Positions 1 through 8,568 of a DNA stretch of 64,000 nt are shown piece by piece (positions within the stretch are counted from its first letter, which is position 1; each line of letters opens with the position of its first letter). The stretch lies in the NCBI RefSeq assembly GCF_023101145.1, contig NZ_CP073714.1, positions 3,224,001-3,288,000 of the forward strand. Reading direction: 5' to 3'. The stretch is from Paenibacillus pabuli. GTDB lineage: Bacteria > Bacillota > Bacilli > Paenibacillales > Paenibacillaceae. The notes below the pieces were generated by a model. That model was given only the letters and a program-made list of their open reading frames with translations, made no database searches and was not told the DNA's origin. The position numbers and the translations under genes are program-made.

Positions 1-841
1 GTACAGCAGAGATGTCCAGTGTGTTTCGTGTTGCTTTTTCATAGGTGCGAATGCCGCGTTCAATCAGCATGACCTGTTTGTTCCCCCGGGAGACGACGTA
101 TTCCGCAGCATGAACGAATTCATCAATAGTTGCCGCCAAACCGCGTTTTAGCAGGATCGGAATTTGAACATCCCCGGCGGCCTTGAGCAGCTCAAAGTTT
201 TGCATGTTACGCGCACCGATCTGAATGACATCAATATATTTCGCAGCAAGCTCGATATGCCCTGGATGAACGATCTCACTAATGGTCTTCAGTCCGAACT
301 CATCGGCCACTTCCTTCAGAATTTTCAATCCTTCGATTCCGAGTCCCTGGAAGTCATACGGAGAAGTACGAGGTTTAAAAGCTCCTCCGCGCATCACGGT
401 AATGCCCGCTTCTTTCAGCGCTGCGGCGACCTCACGTACCTGCTCATAACTTTCAACCGAGCACGGTCCGGCAATCATGATTGGTTTGCCAGCGCCCACC
501 TTGACGTTTCCGATGGAGACGACCGTATCTTCCTGCTGATTTTTACGGCTAACGAGCAGCTGTTTCTTGTGTTCGTCGACCTGAAGGTTCAGGGAAGCCT
601 GGAAAATCTGTTTGAACAAAAGTTTGATGGCATCGTCCTGGAATGGCCCCGGATTGGCGGCAGTCAGTTCCTCCAGCATTTCTTTTTCGCGAACCGGATC
701 AAACTTGGGTACACCCTGTTTTTCCTTAATTTGACCAATTTCCTGTGTAATTTGGGCTCGTTCTGACAACAAGTGGAGGAGGTTATGATTAATCTCACTC
801 AATCGTCCTCTTAATTGTTCCAAATTCATGCTTTGATCCAT
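1..841 (-). CDS. aroA: bifunctional chorismate mutase / 3-deoxy-7-phosphoheptulonate synthase, incomplete at the left edge
   Basis: First enzyme of the shikimate pathway: condenses phosphoenolpyruvate and erythrose 4-phosphate to DAHP, with an N-terminal chorismate mutase domain that in the Bacillus AroA(G) type also acts as the feedback sensor. The reverse strand reads from the ATG at 841 ([20 protein letters not shown]), a type II chorismate mutase start, followed by DAHP synthase motifs such as [36 protein letters not shown] and the start of the LLKRGL region. About 280 residues are present; the C-terminal part lies outside the window. AGGAGTGGATCAGC precedes the ATG. The gene is the only one seen behind the T-box leader at 878-1150, so expression should respond to uncharged tRNA. 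Family assignment is secure; feedback by prephenate or chorismate is inferred from homologues. Confidence 0.95.
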   Translation of the reverse strand, partial: MDQSMNLEQLRGRLSEINHNLLHLLSERAQITQEIGQIKEKQGVPKFDPVREKEMLEELTAANPGPFQDDAIKLLFKQIFQASLNLQVDEHKKQLLVSRKNQQEDTVVSIGNVKVGAGKPIMIAGPCSVESYEQVREVAAALKEAGITVMRGGAFKPRTSPYDFQGLGIEGLKILKEVADEFGLKTISEIVHPGHIELAAKYIDVIQIGARNMQNFELLKAAGDVQIPILLKRGLAATIDEFVHAAEYVVSRGNKQVMLIERGIRTYEKATRNTLDISAV

Positions 842-877
842 GCTGATCCACTCCTTCAATATTGATTGATGAAAACA

Positions 878-1150
878 CAAAAAGGCCCTTCATCCGTAAG
901 GGACGAAGAAGCCGTGGTACCACCCTAATTAGAAACGGTCCTGCTGTTAAATACAGCCGATCTGTTTCTCACTTTGACCTTTTAACGCAAGGAACGGATT
1001 GTCCTAGAAGCTGTACCTTACAGGAGCAGCTCTTCAGCAATCGGCTCGGGAGTGAACTTCGGCGGCATGTTCCTTTCGGGTGCTCTCAGTCTTTGGCACC
1101 GCGTCCCTGTAATGAACGATAACTCCGCTTACTCTTTCCGTCATAGCCTG
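878..1150 (-). ncRNA. T-box leader (tRNA-sensing riboswitch) of aroA, probable Phe specifier
   Basis: On the minus strand the leader contains the T-box core GGGTGGTACCACGG (plus-strand 912-925), followed by a hairpin (CTTCGTCC / GGATGAAG) and a T-run ending near 880, which is the terminator. In the Stem I specifier loop the minus strand reads GAA-G-TTC-A-CTCC, and the CTC pairs with the upstream GAGT of AAGAGTAAGC. This puts TTC (Phe) at 1054-1056. The T-box class is clear. The codon assignment rests on the same spacing seen in the asd leader and on pathway logic, since Phe is a shikimate end product. Confidence 0.9.
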
Positions 1151-1205
1151 TATGGATAATAATGTTCTGTTCTGTATTTCATGATGCACGTTATGAATTG
1201 AAGTT

Positions 1206-1235
1206 ATACTAGCATCTCATGTTCCTTGTCTGCAA
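1206..1235 (-). promoter_or_regulatory. probable sigma-A promoter of the aroA leader
   Basis: The minus strand reads TTGCAG (1235-1230), an 18-base spacer and TAGTAT (1211-1206). It lies about 55 bases upstream of the first T-box helix. Plausible but not a perfect promoter. The rest of 1151-1418 is AT-rich spacer upstream of the divergent scrR; a TATAAT near 1365 may serve scrR, without a convincing -35 box. Confidence 0.5.
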
Positions 1236-1418
1236 GAAGCTGAATTAATGCCATGCAACAATAACGCTTCACCGTGACGCATTATGTTTCAGCTTCCAAT
1301 GTTCTATGAGATTTACCTGATAGCTCCATGGGAATAGTATTCGCAAGGGTTTGCCATTCGAAGTATAATATAAGGTAATATAAGTGAATTTAAGCGAATG
1401 TGAATAAGAGGAGAAGTT

Positions 1419-2402
1419 ATGAATAAAACGATTTCCGATATCGCTCAAATGGCAGGTGTGGCGAAGAGCACAGTCTCTCGTTTCCTGAATGGTGGTTCGG
1501 TTAGTGACGATACACGACAGAAAATTGAGCGCATTATTAAACAATACAATTACGTACCCAATACGTTTGCACAGAGTCTCAAAGCCAAAAAAACCAGCAT
1601 TATTGGAACGGTTGTTCCTCGTCTGGATTCCTTTGCAACCTCCCAGACATTGATCGGCATCGATGAAGAATTAAGAAAAAATCAGTATCAGATGCTGATC
1701 GCAAATACGAGCCAGGACATGCAGCGGGAGATTGATGCCATATATGACTTTGCCAGACAGAAGGTATCCGGCATTATTCTGCTTGCCGCAGAAGTGACCG
1801 ATGCACATCTCAAAGCTGTGGAAGACATCGGAATTCCGGTTCTATTGGTAGGGCAGCAGCATGAGCAGCTTCACAGTCTGGTACATAACGATGATCAGGC
1901 GGGGTATGAGATGGGGAAGCATGTTGTGGAGAAGGGCCATCGAAAAATTGTCTATATTGGCGTTACCGAGAGAGATCAGGCGGTGGGTATCCATCGCAAA
2001 CAGGGGTTCAAACGTGCAATTGATGAATGTGGCGGATGTGATGTGACCTATTATGAGACCAGCTTCAAAATGTCCGAAGCCATCGTTTCCGCAGAAGCGA
2101 TTTTGAAAGAAAGCAAACCGACCATTATCGTGGGGGCCACAGATAACATCGCGCTGGGTGTGATGAAGATAGCTTTTTCCAACAAGGTACAAATCCCGCA
2201 GGATTTATCGGTTACTGGATTTGGCGGTTATGAAATTACCGAGATGATTCACCCTACACTAACGACAGTGAAATATCATTATTTTGAAGCGGGTCAAGTG
2301 GCGGCCGAGCACATTATTCGTCTGGTAAAAGGAGAGCCAGTGGAACAGTGCACAATCCTTGATGTGGAGATTATTCCACGAGAAAGCGTTGACAAGATAT
2401 AA
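1419..2402 (+). CDS. scrR: LacI-family transcriptional regulator, probable sucrose operon repressor
   Basis: 327-residue DNA-binding repressor with an N-terminal LacI helix-turn-helix (ISDIAQMAGVAKSTVSRFLN, about residues 4-24), the hinge region near NTFAQSLKAKKT and a periplasmic-binding-like effector domain (about 60-325). The effector domain ends with the family motif SVTGFGGYEI...PTLTTV. The start is an ATG after AGGAGAAG. It sits directly upstream of a GH32 sucrose-6-phosphate hydrolase and a sucrose-type PTS permease, and the gap before those genes carries two copies of a GAACCGGTTC palindrome typical of LacI-family operators. Control of scrBA, with a sugar phosphate as probable inducer, is inferred from this arrangement. 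The first operator lies just after the stop codon. Confidence 0.9.
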   Translation: MNKTISDIAQMAGVAKSTVSRFLNGGSVSDDTRQKIERIIKQYNYVPNTFAQSLKAKKTSIIGTVVPRLDSFATSQTLIGIDEELRKNQYQMLIANTSQDMQREIDAIYDFARQKVSGIILLAAEVTDAHLKAVEDIGIPVLLVGQQHEQLHSLVHNDDQAGYEMGKHVVEKGHRKIVYIGVTERDQAVGIHRKQGFKRAIDECGGCDVTYYETSFKMSEAIVSAEAILKESKPTIIVGATDNIALGVMKIAFSNKVQIPQDLSVTGFGGYEITEMIHPTLTTVKYHYFEAGQVAAEHIIRLVKGEPVEQCTILDVEIIPRESVDKI

Positions 2403-2437
2403 ATGCATCCTTTATGATAATTCCATCGAACCGGTTC
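2389..2437 (+). promoter_or_regulatory. scrBA promoter with ScrR operator 1
   Basis: TTGACA (2389-2394), an 18-base spacer and TATGAT (2413-2418) form a good sigma-A promoter that overlaps the 3' end of scrR. The 10-base palindrome GAACCGGTTC (2428-2437) sits at about the expected transcription start, where a bound repressor would block initiation. Confidence 0.75.
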
Positions 2438-2518
2438 CACACAGAATATCCAATACGGATATGGGAACACGGTAGCAGGCGTAAAAGCCGGTATGGAATT
2501 ATTTTTTTTGAGTCTATT

Positions 2519-2530
2519 GGAACCGGTTCC
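2519..2530. promoter_or_regulatory. ScrR operator 2 (perfect 12-base palindrome)
   Basis: GGAACCGGTTCC is a perfect palindrome and contains the same core as operator 1. The centres are about 92 bases apart, and this copy lies 45 bases before the scrB ATG. The spacing would suit looping or a roadblock. Confidence 0.7.
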
Positions 2531-2574
2531 TCTAATTTGGGTTTTACTTTTCGCTAGGATGGAGAACACTTTTT

Positions 2575-4050
2575 ATGAAAATGACTAGAGAGCAACGCTA
2601 CAGACGAATCGAACAGGCAGAGCCTGAAGAAATAGGCAAGCTGGAGGCTTTGATCTCTGCTTGTCCGTGGAGACAGCATTACCATATCCAGCCGATCACC
2701 GGACTGCTTAACGATCCTAATGGATTCTCTTATTACCAGGGATATTATCATCTGTTTTACCAGTGGTTCCCACTCGGGACAGAGCATGGATTGAAGTATT
2801 GGTACCATACCCGTTCAACGGATCTGGTGCACTGGGAAGAAGTCGGAATCGGAATCCGGCCGGGGGACACCTATGATTCACACGGGGCTTATTCGGGCAG
2901 TGCTATTGAAAAAGATGGTCAACTGCATCTGCTATACACAGGCAATACAAGAGATGAGGATTGGATTAGACATCCGTATCAGTGTCTGGCGATTATGGAT
3001 GAAAGCGGTTCAATAACCAAAGTGCATCAACCTGTAATCTCAGAAGTACCTTCTGGCTACACGGAACATTTCAGAGACCCCAAGGTTTGGCAGCAGGGTG
3101 ACACGTATTATTGTGTGATTGGGGCCCAGCGTGTAGATGAAACGGGATGCACGGTATTATATCGCTCATCAGATCTCAGAAACTGGACGTTTCTTGGAGA
3201 GATTCATACTGAGCTACCTGACTTTGGCTACATGTGGGAGTGCCCCGATTATCTGGAGATGCAGGGTCAAGGTGTACTGATCTTTTCGCCACAAGGAATA
3301 GAGAGTCAGGAAGATGAGTATCAGAATATTTTTCAGTCGGGCTATCTGATTGGCGAACCACTGGATCTTCAGACAAGGCAATTCGAACATGGTCCATTTC
3401 AGGAGCTGGATCGCGGATTTGACTTTTATGCCCCGCAGACGATGCAGGCGCCGGACGGAAGACGAATTTTGGTGGGATGGATGGGACTTCCGGATCTGGC
3501 GTATCCGACAGATAAGAGTGGATGGGCACATTGCCTGACGATTCCGCGGCAGTTGTCACTCCGGGAGGGGAAGTTAATTCAGCAGCCAGTCTCTGAAATG
3601 GTGAAGCTGCGTGGGGATTCTGGAGGGACTCATATCGAATTCACAATGGATCATGAGACTCGATCTTTCGCAGACTTTGCTGGAATGGCTTATGAATTGG
3701 AATGTGAAATCCGTGATTTGGACGCAGCGGTCGTAGGCATTGAATTGCGGGTGAGTGCAGAAGAAAAGACCGTGTTGCAGTATGATCGGTTGGCGCAGAA
3801 AGTAATCCTGGATCGCTCGCAGTCAGGCGCCACGCTGAAGGATCAGAACGGGAATATACGGCGCTGCGCATTGAATGCAGACGTGCTTAAATTTCATATC
3901 TTTGTGGATTTTTCTTCTGTTGAGATCTTTCTCAATGATGGAGAAGAGGTATTCACAAGCCGCATCTTTCCAAGCAAGGATAGCACAGAGATTCGCTTCT
4001 TTGCATATGGAGGCAAGGCAGAATTTAAGGCATCAAAATGGGATTATTAG
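2575..4050 (+). CDS. scrB: sucrose-6-phosphate hydrolase, glycoside hydrolase family 32
   Basis: Cytoplasmic beta-fructosidase that splits sucrose 6-phosphate, delivered by the PTS, into glucose 6-phosphate and fructose. The 491-residue protein shows the GH32 hallmarks in order: GLLNDPNGF near residue 44 with the nucleophile Asp, FRDPKVW near 164 (the RDP motif, transition-state stabiliser), and MWECPDY near 220 with the acid/base Glu. A beta-sandwich module follows, with the typical DFSSVEIFLNDGEEVFTSR motif. No signal peptide is present, consistent with an intracellular enzyme. It starts at ATG 2575 and is followed 26 bases later by the PTS gene, so the two form an operon under the ScrR operators. 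Confidence 0.95.
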   Translation: MKMTREQRYRRIEQAEPEEIGKLEALISACPWRQHYHIQPITGLLNDPNGFSYYQGYYHLFYQWFPLGTEHGLKYWYHTRSTDLVHWEEVGIGIRPGDTYDSHGAYSGSAIEKDGQLHLLYTGNTRDEDWIRHPYQCLAIMDESGSITKVHQPVISEVPSGYTEHFRDPKVWQQGDTYYCVIGAQRVDETGCTVLYRSSDLRNWTFLGEIHTELPDFGYMWECPDYLEMQGQGVLIFSPQGIESQEDEYQNIFQSGYLIGEPLDLQTRQFEHGPFQELDRGFDFYAPQTMQAPDGRRILVGWMGLPDLAYPTDKSGWAHCLTIPRQLSLREGKLIQQPVSEMVKLRGDSGGTHIEFTMDHETRSFADFAGMAYELECEIRDLDAAVVGIELRVSAEEKTVLQYDRLAQKVILDRSQSGATLKDQNGNIRRCALNADVLKFHIFVDFSSVEIFLNDGEEVFTSRIFPSKDSTEIRFFAYGGKAEFKASKWDY

Positions 4051-4076
4051 ATATAACGTGAGAGGAATGAAGTACC

Positions 4077-6044
4077 ATGTCGAATAATCAGCAGATTGCC
4101 CAGGACGTTATTCGTGCCATCGGGGGCAAGGAAAATATCGCATCATTTGCACACTGTGCTACACGTCTTCGGATCATGGTGAATGACAAGAACAAGATCG
4201 ATCAGAAGCAGGTCGAGAACATCGACAAAGTTAAAGGGGCCTTTTTCAACTCGGGCCAGTATCAGATCATTTTTGGAACCGGAACCGTAAACCGGATATT
4301 TGAAGAGGTCGAGAAGCTGGGAGTCGAAGGATCTTCCAAGGAAGATGTGAAGAGTCAGGGCAAAAAGGAAGGTAATGCTTTTCAACGGGCCATTCGCACG
4401 TTCGGTGATGTATTTGTACCAATCATCCCTGTGCTCGTAGCAACGGGGCTATTCATGGGTCTGCGGGGGCTGCTCACTCAAAATGAAATTCTATCGCTGT
4501 TTGGTGCAACACCAGAGGACATTTCGCCCAATTTCCTGTTATTTACTCAGATCCTGACGGACACGGCATTTGCATTTCTGCCTGCGCTGGTAGCCTGGTC
4601 TGCATTCCGAGTGTTTGGCGGGAGTCCGGTTCTCGGCATCGTTTTGGGTCTGATGCTTGTGAACCCAGCGCTGCCAAATGCATACGCTGTGGCCGATGGA
4701 TCGGCACAACCGCTGCATATGTTCGGATTCATACCGGTGGTCGGGTATCAGGGTTCCGTGCTGCCTGCGTTTTTCGTCGGGTTGATCGGAGCGAAGTTTG
4801 AGAAAATTCTGAGAAGACGCGTGCCAGAGGCGCTCGACTTAATTCTTACCCCTTTTATTACGCTGACGGTCATGATTACGTTGGGACTCTTCGCAATTGG
4901 TCCGGTATTCCATTCTCTTGAGGAGTGGGTGCTGTATGGAACGACAACCGTATTGGGACTGCCATTTGGTATTGCGGGCATTATTATTGGTTTCTTCCAT
5001 CAAATCATTGTTGTTACCGGTGTACATCACATCTTTAACTTTCTGGAGATTCAACTGCTGGAGAAAACGGGCTTTAACCCGTTCAATGCGATCATTACCT
5101 GTGCTATGGCTGCACAAGGAGCGGCTTGTCTGGCGGTGGGGTTGAAGACCAAAAATATAAAGCTGAAAGCACTCGCACTGCCTTCGTCATTCTCTGCATT
5201 TCTAGGGATTACCGAACCTGCTATCTTCGGGGTTAACTTGCGGTATATGAAACCGTTCATCATGGGTCTTGTCGGAGGCGCTGCGGGTGGATTTATCGCA
5301 TCGTTATTCCATTTGCAAGGTACAGGCATGGCGGTGACGGTTATTCCGGGCACCCTGCTGTATTTGAATAGCCAATTGCCTTTGTACATTTTGTCCAACG
5401 TGGTAGCCATGGGAATTGCATTTGCACTTACCTGGTTCTTCGGATACAAGGATCAGCCGGTTTCGGAGGAAGTGCCGAGCCATGCAGGAGAACAGATGAA
5501 GTCGGAAGTTCTGTCGGATAAGTCAAACTCATCTTCCAACCATACCATTAACCACCGCACCAAGGTAGATATACTGGAAATTGCATCACCGATCACAGGC
5601 ACAGCCGTTGCTTTGGAGCAGGTTCCTGACCCTGCATTCTCGGAAAAGCATATGGGGGAAGGGATCGCTATCGAGCCTTCTGAGGGCAAAGTATTTGCAC
5701 CTTTTGACGCCGTCATCGCTCATGTGATGAACAAGAGCAAACATGCGGTAATCCTGGAGCATGAAACAGGTGTTCAAATGCTTGTGCATATTGGGATTAA
5801 TACTGTTGGACTGAAGGGGGAAGGATTTACCGCACATGTGAATAGCGGAGACACCGTAACCGCAGGACAACTGTTGATTGAATTTGACATGGAAGCGATC
5901 CAGACTGCGGGGCTGCCATTGATTACACCTGTGCTCATCCCGAATGGGAACGAAAGGATCGAACAGGTGATGGCGACTTTGACAGGCCCAGTTCAAGCTA
6001 ATGGGAAAGCGCTAATTGTTGTGAAGTTTTCTGAACCGCAATAA
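4077..6044 (+). CDS. scrA: sucrose-type PTS permease, EIIBCA fusion
   Basis: 655-residue membrane permease that imports and phosphorylates a sugar, by context sucrose. Domain order: EIIB (1-90) with phosphorylated Cys27 in HCATRLR; EIIC membrane domain (about 105-460) with the GITEPAIFGVNLRYM motif; a Ser/Asn/His-rich linker; and a C-terminal EIIA-Glc-type domain (about 500-650) with the paired histidine motifs KHAVIL and LVHIGINTV. The complete fusion needs only HPr as phosphate donor. The ATG at 4077 follows GAGAGGAATGAAG. The gene closes the scr operon and is followed by a strong terminator. Sucrose specificity is inferred from the neighbours. Confidence 0.9.
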   Translation: MSNNQQIAQDVIRAIGGKENIASFAHCATRLRIMVNDKNKIDQKQVENIDKVKGAFFNSGQYQIIFGTGTVNRIFEEVEKLGVEGSSKEDVKSQGKKEGNAFQRAIRTFGDVFVPIIPVLVATGLFMGLRGLLTQNEILSLFGATPEDISPNFLLFTQILTDTAFAFLPALVAWSAFRVFGGSPVLGIVLGLMLVNPALPNAYAVADGSAQPLHMFGFIPVVGYQGSVLPAFFVGLIGAKFEKILRRRVPEALDLILTPFITLTVMITLGLFAIGPVFHSLEEWVLYGTTTVLGLPFGIAGIIIGFFHQIIVVTGVHHIFNFLEIQLLEKTGFNPFNAIITCAMAAQGAACLAVGLKTKNIKLKALALPSSFSAFLGITEPAIFGVNLRYMKPFIMGLVGGAAGGFIASLFHLQGTGMAVTVIPGTLLYLNSQLPLYILSNVVAMGIAFALTWFFGYKDQPVSEEVPSHAGEQMKSEVLSDKSNSSSNHTINHRTKVDILEIASPITGTAVALEQVPDPAFSEKHMGEGIAIEPSEGKVFAPFDAVIAHVMNKSKHAVILEHETGVQMLVHIGINTVGLKGEGFTAHVNSGDTVTAGQLLIEFDMEAIQTAGLPLITPVLIPNGNERIEQVMATLTGPVQANGKALIVVKFSEPQ

Positions 6045-6076
6045 GCGTAAACGTTTAAAAAAGACAGGTCGAAAAA

Positions 6077-6125
6077 TGCAAAGAGACCCGGTGTATATCA
6101 CCAGGGTTTCTTTGCACTTTTATGT
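6077..6125 (+). terminator. rho-independent terminator of the scr operon
   Basis: A 13-bp stem pairs TGCAAAGAGACCC (6077-6089) with GGGTTTCTTTGCA (6104-6116), with one G-U pair, and is followed by the T-rich CTTTTATG. It lies 33 bases after the scrA stop. Confidence 0.85.
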
Positions 6126-6176
6126 ATCTTTTCTTCTACATTGAAGGTGTCAAAAAGAATAATACGTCAGTGCCTA

Positions 6177-6368
6177 TTACATCAGAAAGGCACGAATTTC
6201 TTCCCGGTTCAACATCACATCAGATGTGCTGCCTTGCTCCAGGTTGAGAAGCAAATTGCTGACGGCTTCATGCAGGAACAGCATGCGTTGATTTCCCCAT
6301 AGTTCTTGATGCAGCTGGATATATTGCATGACCTGTGACAGTTCCATACCTTTTAAAGCTTTGAACAC
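6177..6368 (-). CDS. short uncharacterised ORF, possibly a gene remnant
   Basis: A 63-codon reading frame from a GTG codon, with a leucine- and glutamine-rich helical product (residues such as QVMQYIQLHQELWG). No convincing ribosome binding site precedes the GTG; the ATG at codon 8 has AAAAGG only a base or two upstream. The frame is open a few codons further upstream (SGKWAS) before a stop. The sequence looks protein-like, so this may be the tail of a decayed gene. No homologue is recognised, and it may be non-coding. Confidence 0.28.
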   Translation of the reverse strand: MFKALKGMELSQVMQYIQLHQELWGNQRMLFLHEAVSNLLLNLEQGSTSDVMLNREEIRAFLM

Positions 6369-6465
6369 CGAAGCCCATTTACCAGACTGTTAAGGTATGA
6401 GAGGTTACTTGTACGTTATTCGGGGATTCCAATTTAATAATCTGTTTGATGATAGAAACATAAAG

Positions 6466-6502
6466 AACGTTCTGTCAGAGCTTGTGCTCTAAACAGAACG
6501 TT
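6466..6502 (-). terminator. terminator of the GH5 cellulase gene
   Basis: The 10-bp arms AACGTTCTGT (6466-6475) and ACAGAACGTT (6493-6502) enclose a second 5-bp stem (AGAGC/GCTCT). It lies 30 bases beyond the cellulase stop on the minus strand. The following T-tract is weak (CTTTATGTTTC). Confidence 0.75.
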
Positions 6503-6532
6503 TAGCATGAATAATATAAAACGATATTTAAA

Positions 6533-8257
6533 TTAAGAAGACGTTCCTACTACACTGGAACCATTCTTCGTAATTTTGTACGTAATGACGTCTCCGCTCC
6601 AGAAGTGGAACTTGAGAATGACTTCGCCATTATTCGTTTCGTTAAAGAAGTTTTGTTTCAGTTCAATCACATTGCTACTATAATTCGGACTGAAGGTGTA
6701 GGAAAATTCTTTGAATGAAGTCCAGTTTTGTGGCCCAGCGTTCCCTCCATTGGTATACGTTGCTTCCATGGTGGCTAGCTGATTGCCATTAAAGGCAGTC
6801 GGAATCGCAAACGAGCTTGTGGTGCCCGTTACATTGTTCAGTTTAGGCGTATCATACTTGATGATATTCAGGTTCCAGTTTGCACCTTTGTTGAATTTGA
6901 TGGTCAGCTTGGCATTGACACCGAGATTACCGGAAGTGGTCAGTCTGGTCAACAGACTGGATTTCAATGTCAGCACATCACCATTAATCGTGTAATCTGT
7001 ACCTTGAACAAGGGGAGTACTTCCATTAGCAAGAGAACTAAATGTATTGCCATTGAGATTCAGTTTTACGGTTTTATCCTGAATTGCAGCACCCTTTTTT
7101 AGATAAACCAGATCGGATTCAGCGGTGGAGGAACGACCTGTCCAGCTTGCTTTCATCGTGTTATACAGGTCAGGGTCAGACCAGGTGAAGCTCGTACGAC
7201 CGAAATGCTGCCCATTATCCCATAACATAGTGGTCATTTGCTTTGAACGGAGATATTGGCCAATGAATTCAAAGAATTTCAATTTCTCACCTTGCTCAAT
7301 GACGCCTGTGTGCTGATCAAAGCCGAGCAAACCATACTCACCGACAATAACCGGAATACCTTTGGCTGTAAATGCATTGTACACACGGTCGAAGGTATCC
7401 GTAATATCCTTTTGCACTTCAGCATTATATTTGGTATAGCCTGCAATATTTACACTGAAGGGCCAGAAGCCATAGTAGTGAACGGTAGCGATAATGTTGG
7501 GATCATTCAATTTTGCAATCGTCTGGGATAATGCATCGAGATCGGGTTGAGCGGAAGAGGTATGCAACGTTGGGAGGACCAATGGACGTGTTGCATTATT
7601 TCCGCCTGATGCTCTCACGATGTTATGAAAAGATACATTCAATTCATCCAGCAAAGCGTAAGCTGTAGCGGTATTTGTTGTACCACCTTCGGTGAATCGT
7701 GGTTCATTTACACTTTCGAACATCAGCTTGGTGGAGGAGTTTTTGAATTTATTTGCAATTTGAGTCCAGGCAGCGTTGTATCGAGCAAGAACATTGGCAT
7801 GGTCATTCTCCATGTAGCTGATCCACTGCCATGAATCGTGATGGATATTGATCATGACATACAGATTGGCATCAAGCGCCCAGTTTACAACTTGTTGTAC
7901 ACGATTCATGTAAGCGGTATCAATAGTATAGTTGGGTGCTCCCCCGATATGAGCTTGCCAGGTCACTGGAATACGAATACTTTTGTAGCCTTGATTGGCG
8001 ATATTTTGAATCAGTTGCTGAGTGATTGGCGGGTTTCCCCAAGCCGTTTCATCTGCACCAACAGCGTCGAGCGAGTTACCGAGATTCCAGCCCGGTTCCA
8101 TCGCAGTAACGTAGGATTGAATATTGGTTGGAGCGGCAGCAGCACTTGTCTGGATCGTATCATCTGTAGCAGCAGATGCGACGGTGGATGAGAACAGGGA
8201 CAGGATCATTGCCGTTACGATAGTGAGTGAGAGGACCGATCTGCGGTTTGGGTTCAT
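6533..8257 (-). CDS. secreted endo-beta-1,4-glucanase/xyloglucanase, GH5 (subfamily 4-like) with X2 and CBM46 modules
   Basis: 574-residue exported glycanase. A Sec signal peptide (RRSVLSLTIVTAMILSLFSS, cleavage near ASAA) leads a GH5 catalytic domain (about 45-375) with acid/base Glu185 in SVNEPRF and nucleophile Glu307 in IVGEYGLLG; ATVHYYGFWPFSVN resembles GH5 subfamily 4. An Ig-like X2 module (about 385-475) and a C-terminal CBM46 (about 478-574, SFKEFSYTFSPN and KFHFWSGD) follow. This GH5-X2-CBM46 order matches tripartite Bacillus Cel5B enzymes that bind beta-1,3-1,4-glucan or xyloglucan. The start is the ATG at 8257, about ten bases after AAAGGAG; a TTG two codons upstream is less likely. 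The upstream cre-like sites suggest carbon repression. Exact substrate is not decided by sequence. Confidence 0.92.
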   Translation of the reverse strand: MNPNRRSVLSLTIVTAMILSLFSSTVASAATDDTIQTSAAAAPTNIQSYVTAMEPGWNLGNSLDAVGADETAWGNPPITQQLIQNIANQGYKSIRIPVTWQAHIGGAPNYTIDTAYMNRVQQVVNWALDANLYVMINIHHDSWQWISYMENDHANVLARYNAAWTQIANKFKNSSTKLMFESVNEPRFTEGGTTNTATAYALLDELNVSFHNIVRASGGNNATRPLVLPTLHTSSAQPDLDALSQTIAKLNDPNIIATVHYYGFWPFSVNIAGYTKYNAEVQKDITDTFDRVYNAFTAKGIPVIVGEYGLLGFDQHTGVIEQGEKLKFFEFIGQYLRSKQMTTMLWDNGQHFGRTSFTWSDPDLYNTMKASWTGRSSTAESDLVYLKKGAAIQDKTVKLNLNGNTFSSLANGSTPLVQGTDYTINGDVLTLKSSLLTRLTTSGNLGVNAKLTIKFNKGANWNLNIIKYDTPKLNNVTGTTSSFAIPTAFNGNQLATMEATYTNGGNAGPQNWTSFKEFSYTFSPNYSSNVIELKQNFFNETNNGEVILKFHFWSGDVITYKITKNGSSVVGTSS

Positions 8258-8296
8258 TAACAAATCTCCTTTGTAATTATAATCGTTGAACTAAAA

Positions 8297-8310
8297 AAAG
8301 AGCGCTTACA
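8297..8310 (-). promoter_or_regulatory. cre-like site in the cellulase leader
   Basis: The minus strand reads TGTAAGCGCTCTTT, which fits the first twelve positions of the CcpA consensus TGWAANCGNTNWCA and misses the last two. It lies about 40 bases upstream of the start codon, a roadblock position. Confidence 0.45.
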
Positions 8311-8384
8311 AAATTTGCGATTTAAGCTCAGTATAGAAAAAGACCCGAGATTGATATAAATGGAATCACCCCCAAATTAAGTAT

Positions 8385-8398
8385 TGAAAACGTTTTCT
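8385..8398. promoter_or_regulatory. cre (CcpA-binding) site in the cellulase/amidohydrolase intergenic region
   Basis: TGAAAACGTTTTCT differs from a perfect cre palindrome only at the last base. It sits in the 311-base divergent spacer between the cellulase and the amidohydrolase, 128 bases before the cellulase ATG. Nothing else in the spacer stands out; promoter boxes for either gene are not clear. Confidence 0.7.
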
Positions 8399-8568
8399 TA
8401 AGTGTGAATATATCACGATTCTGCGAAAGTAAACACCCTCGTAATTAGCACAAAATACATGTAATAATTAGTGATTAATGGATTATTTTTTTATTCTGTA
8501 TTCATTCCAATAAATAGCGTTGCATTACATTCGTGGTTGAAGTTAAATAATCTCAGGAGGGATATTGA

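Noticed and set aside
862..1122. 86-codon forward ORF
   Set aside because: It lies wholly inside the aroA T-box on the opposite strand; base use is explained by RNA structure.
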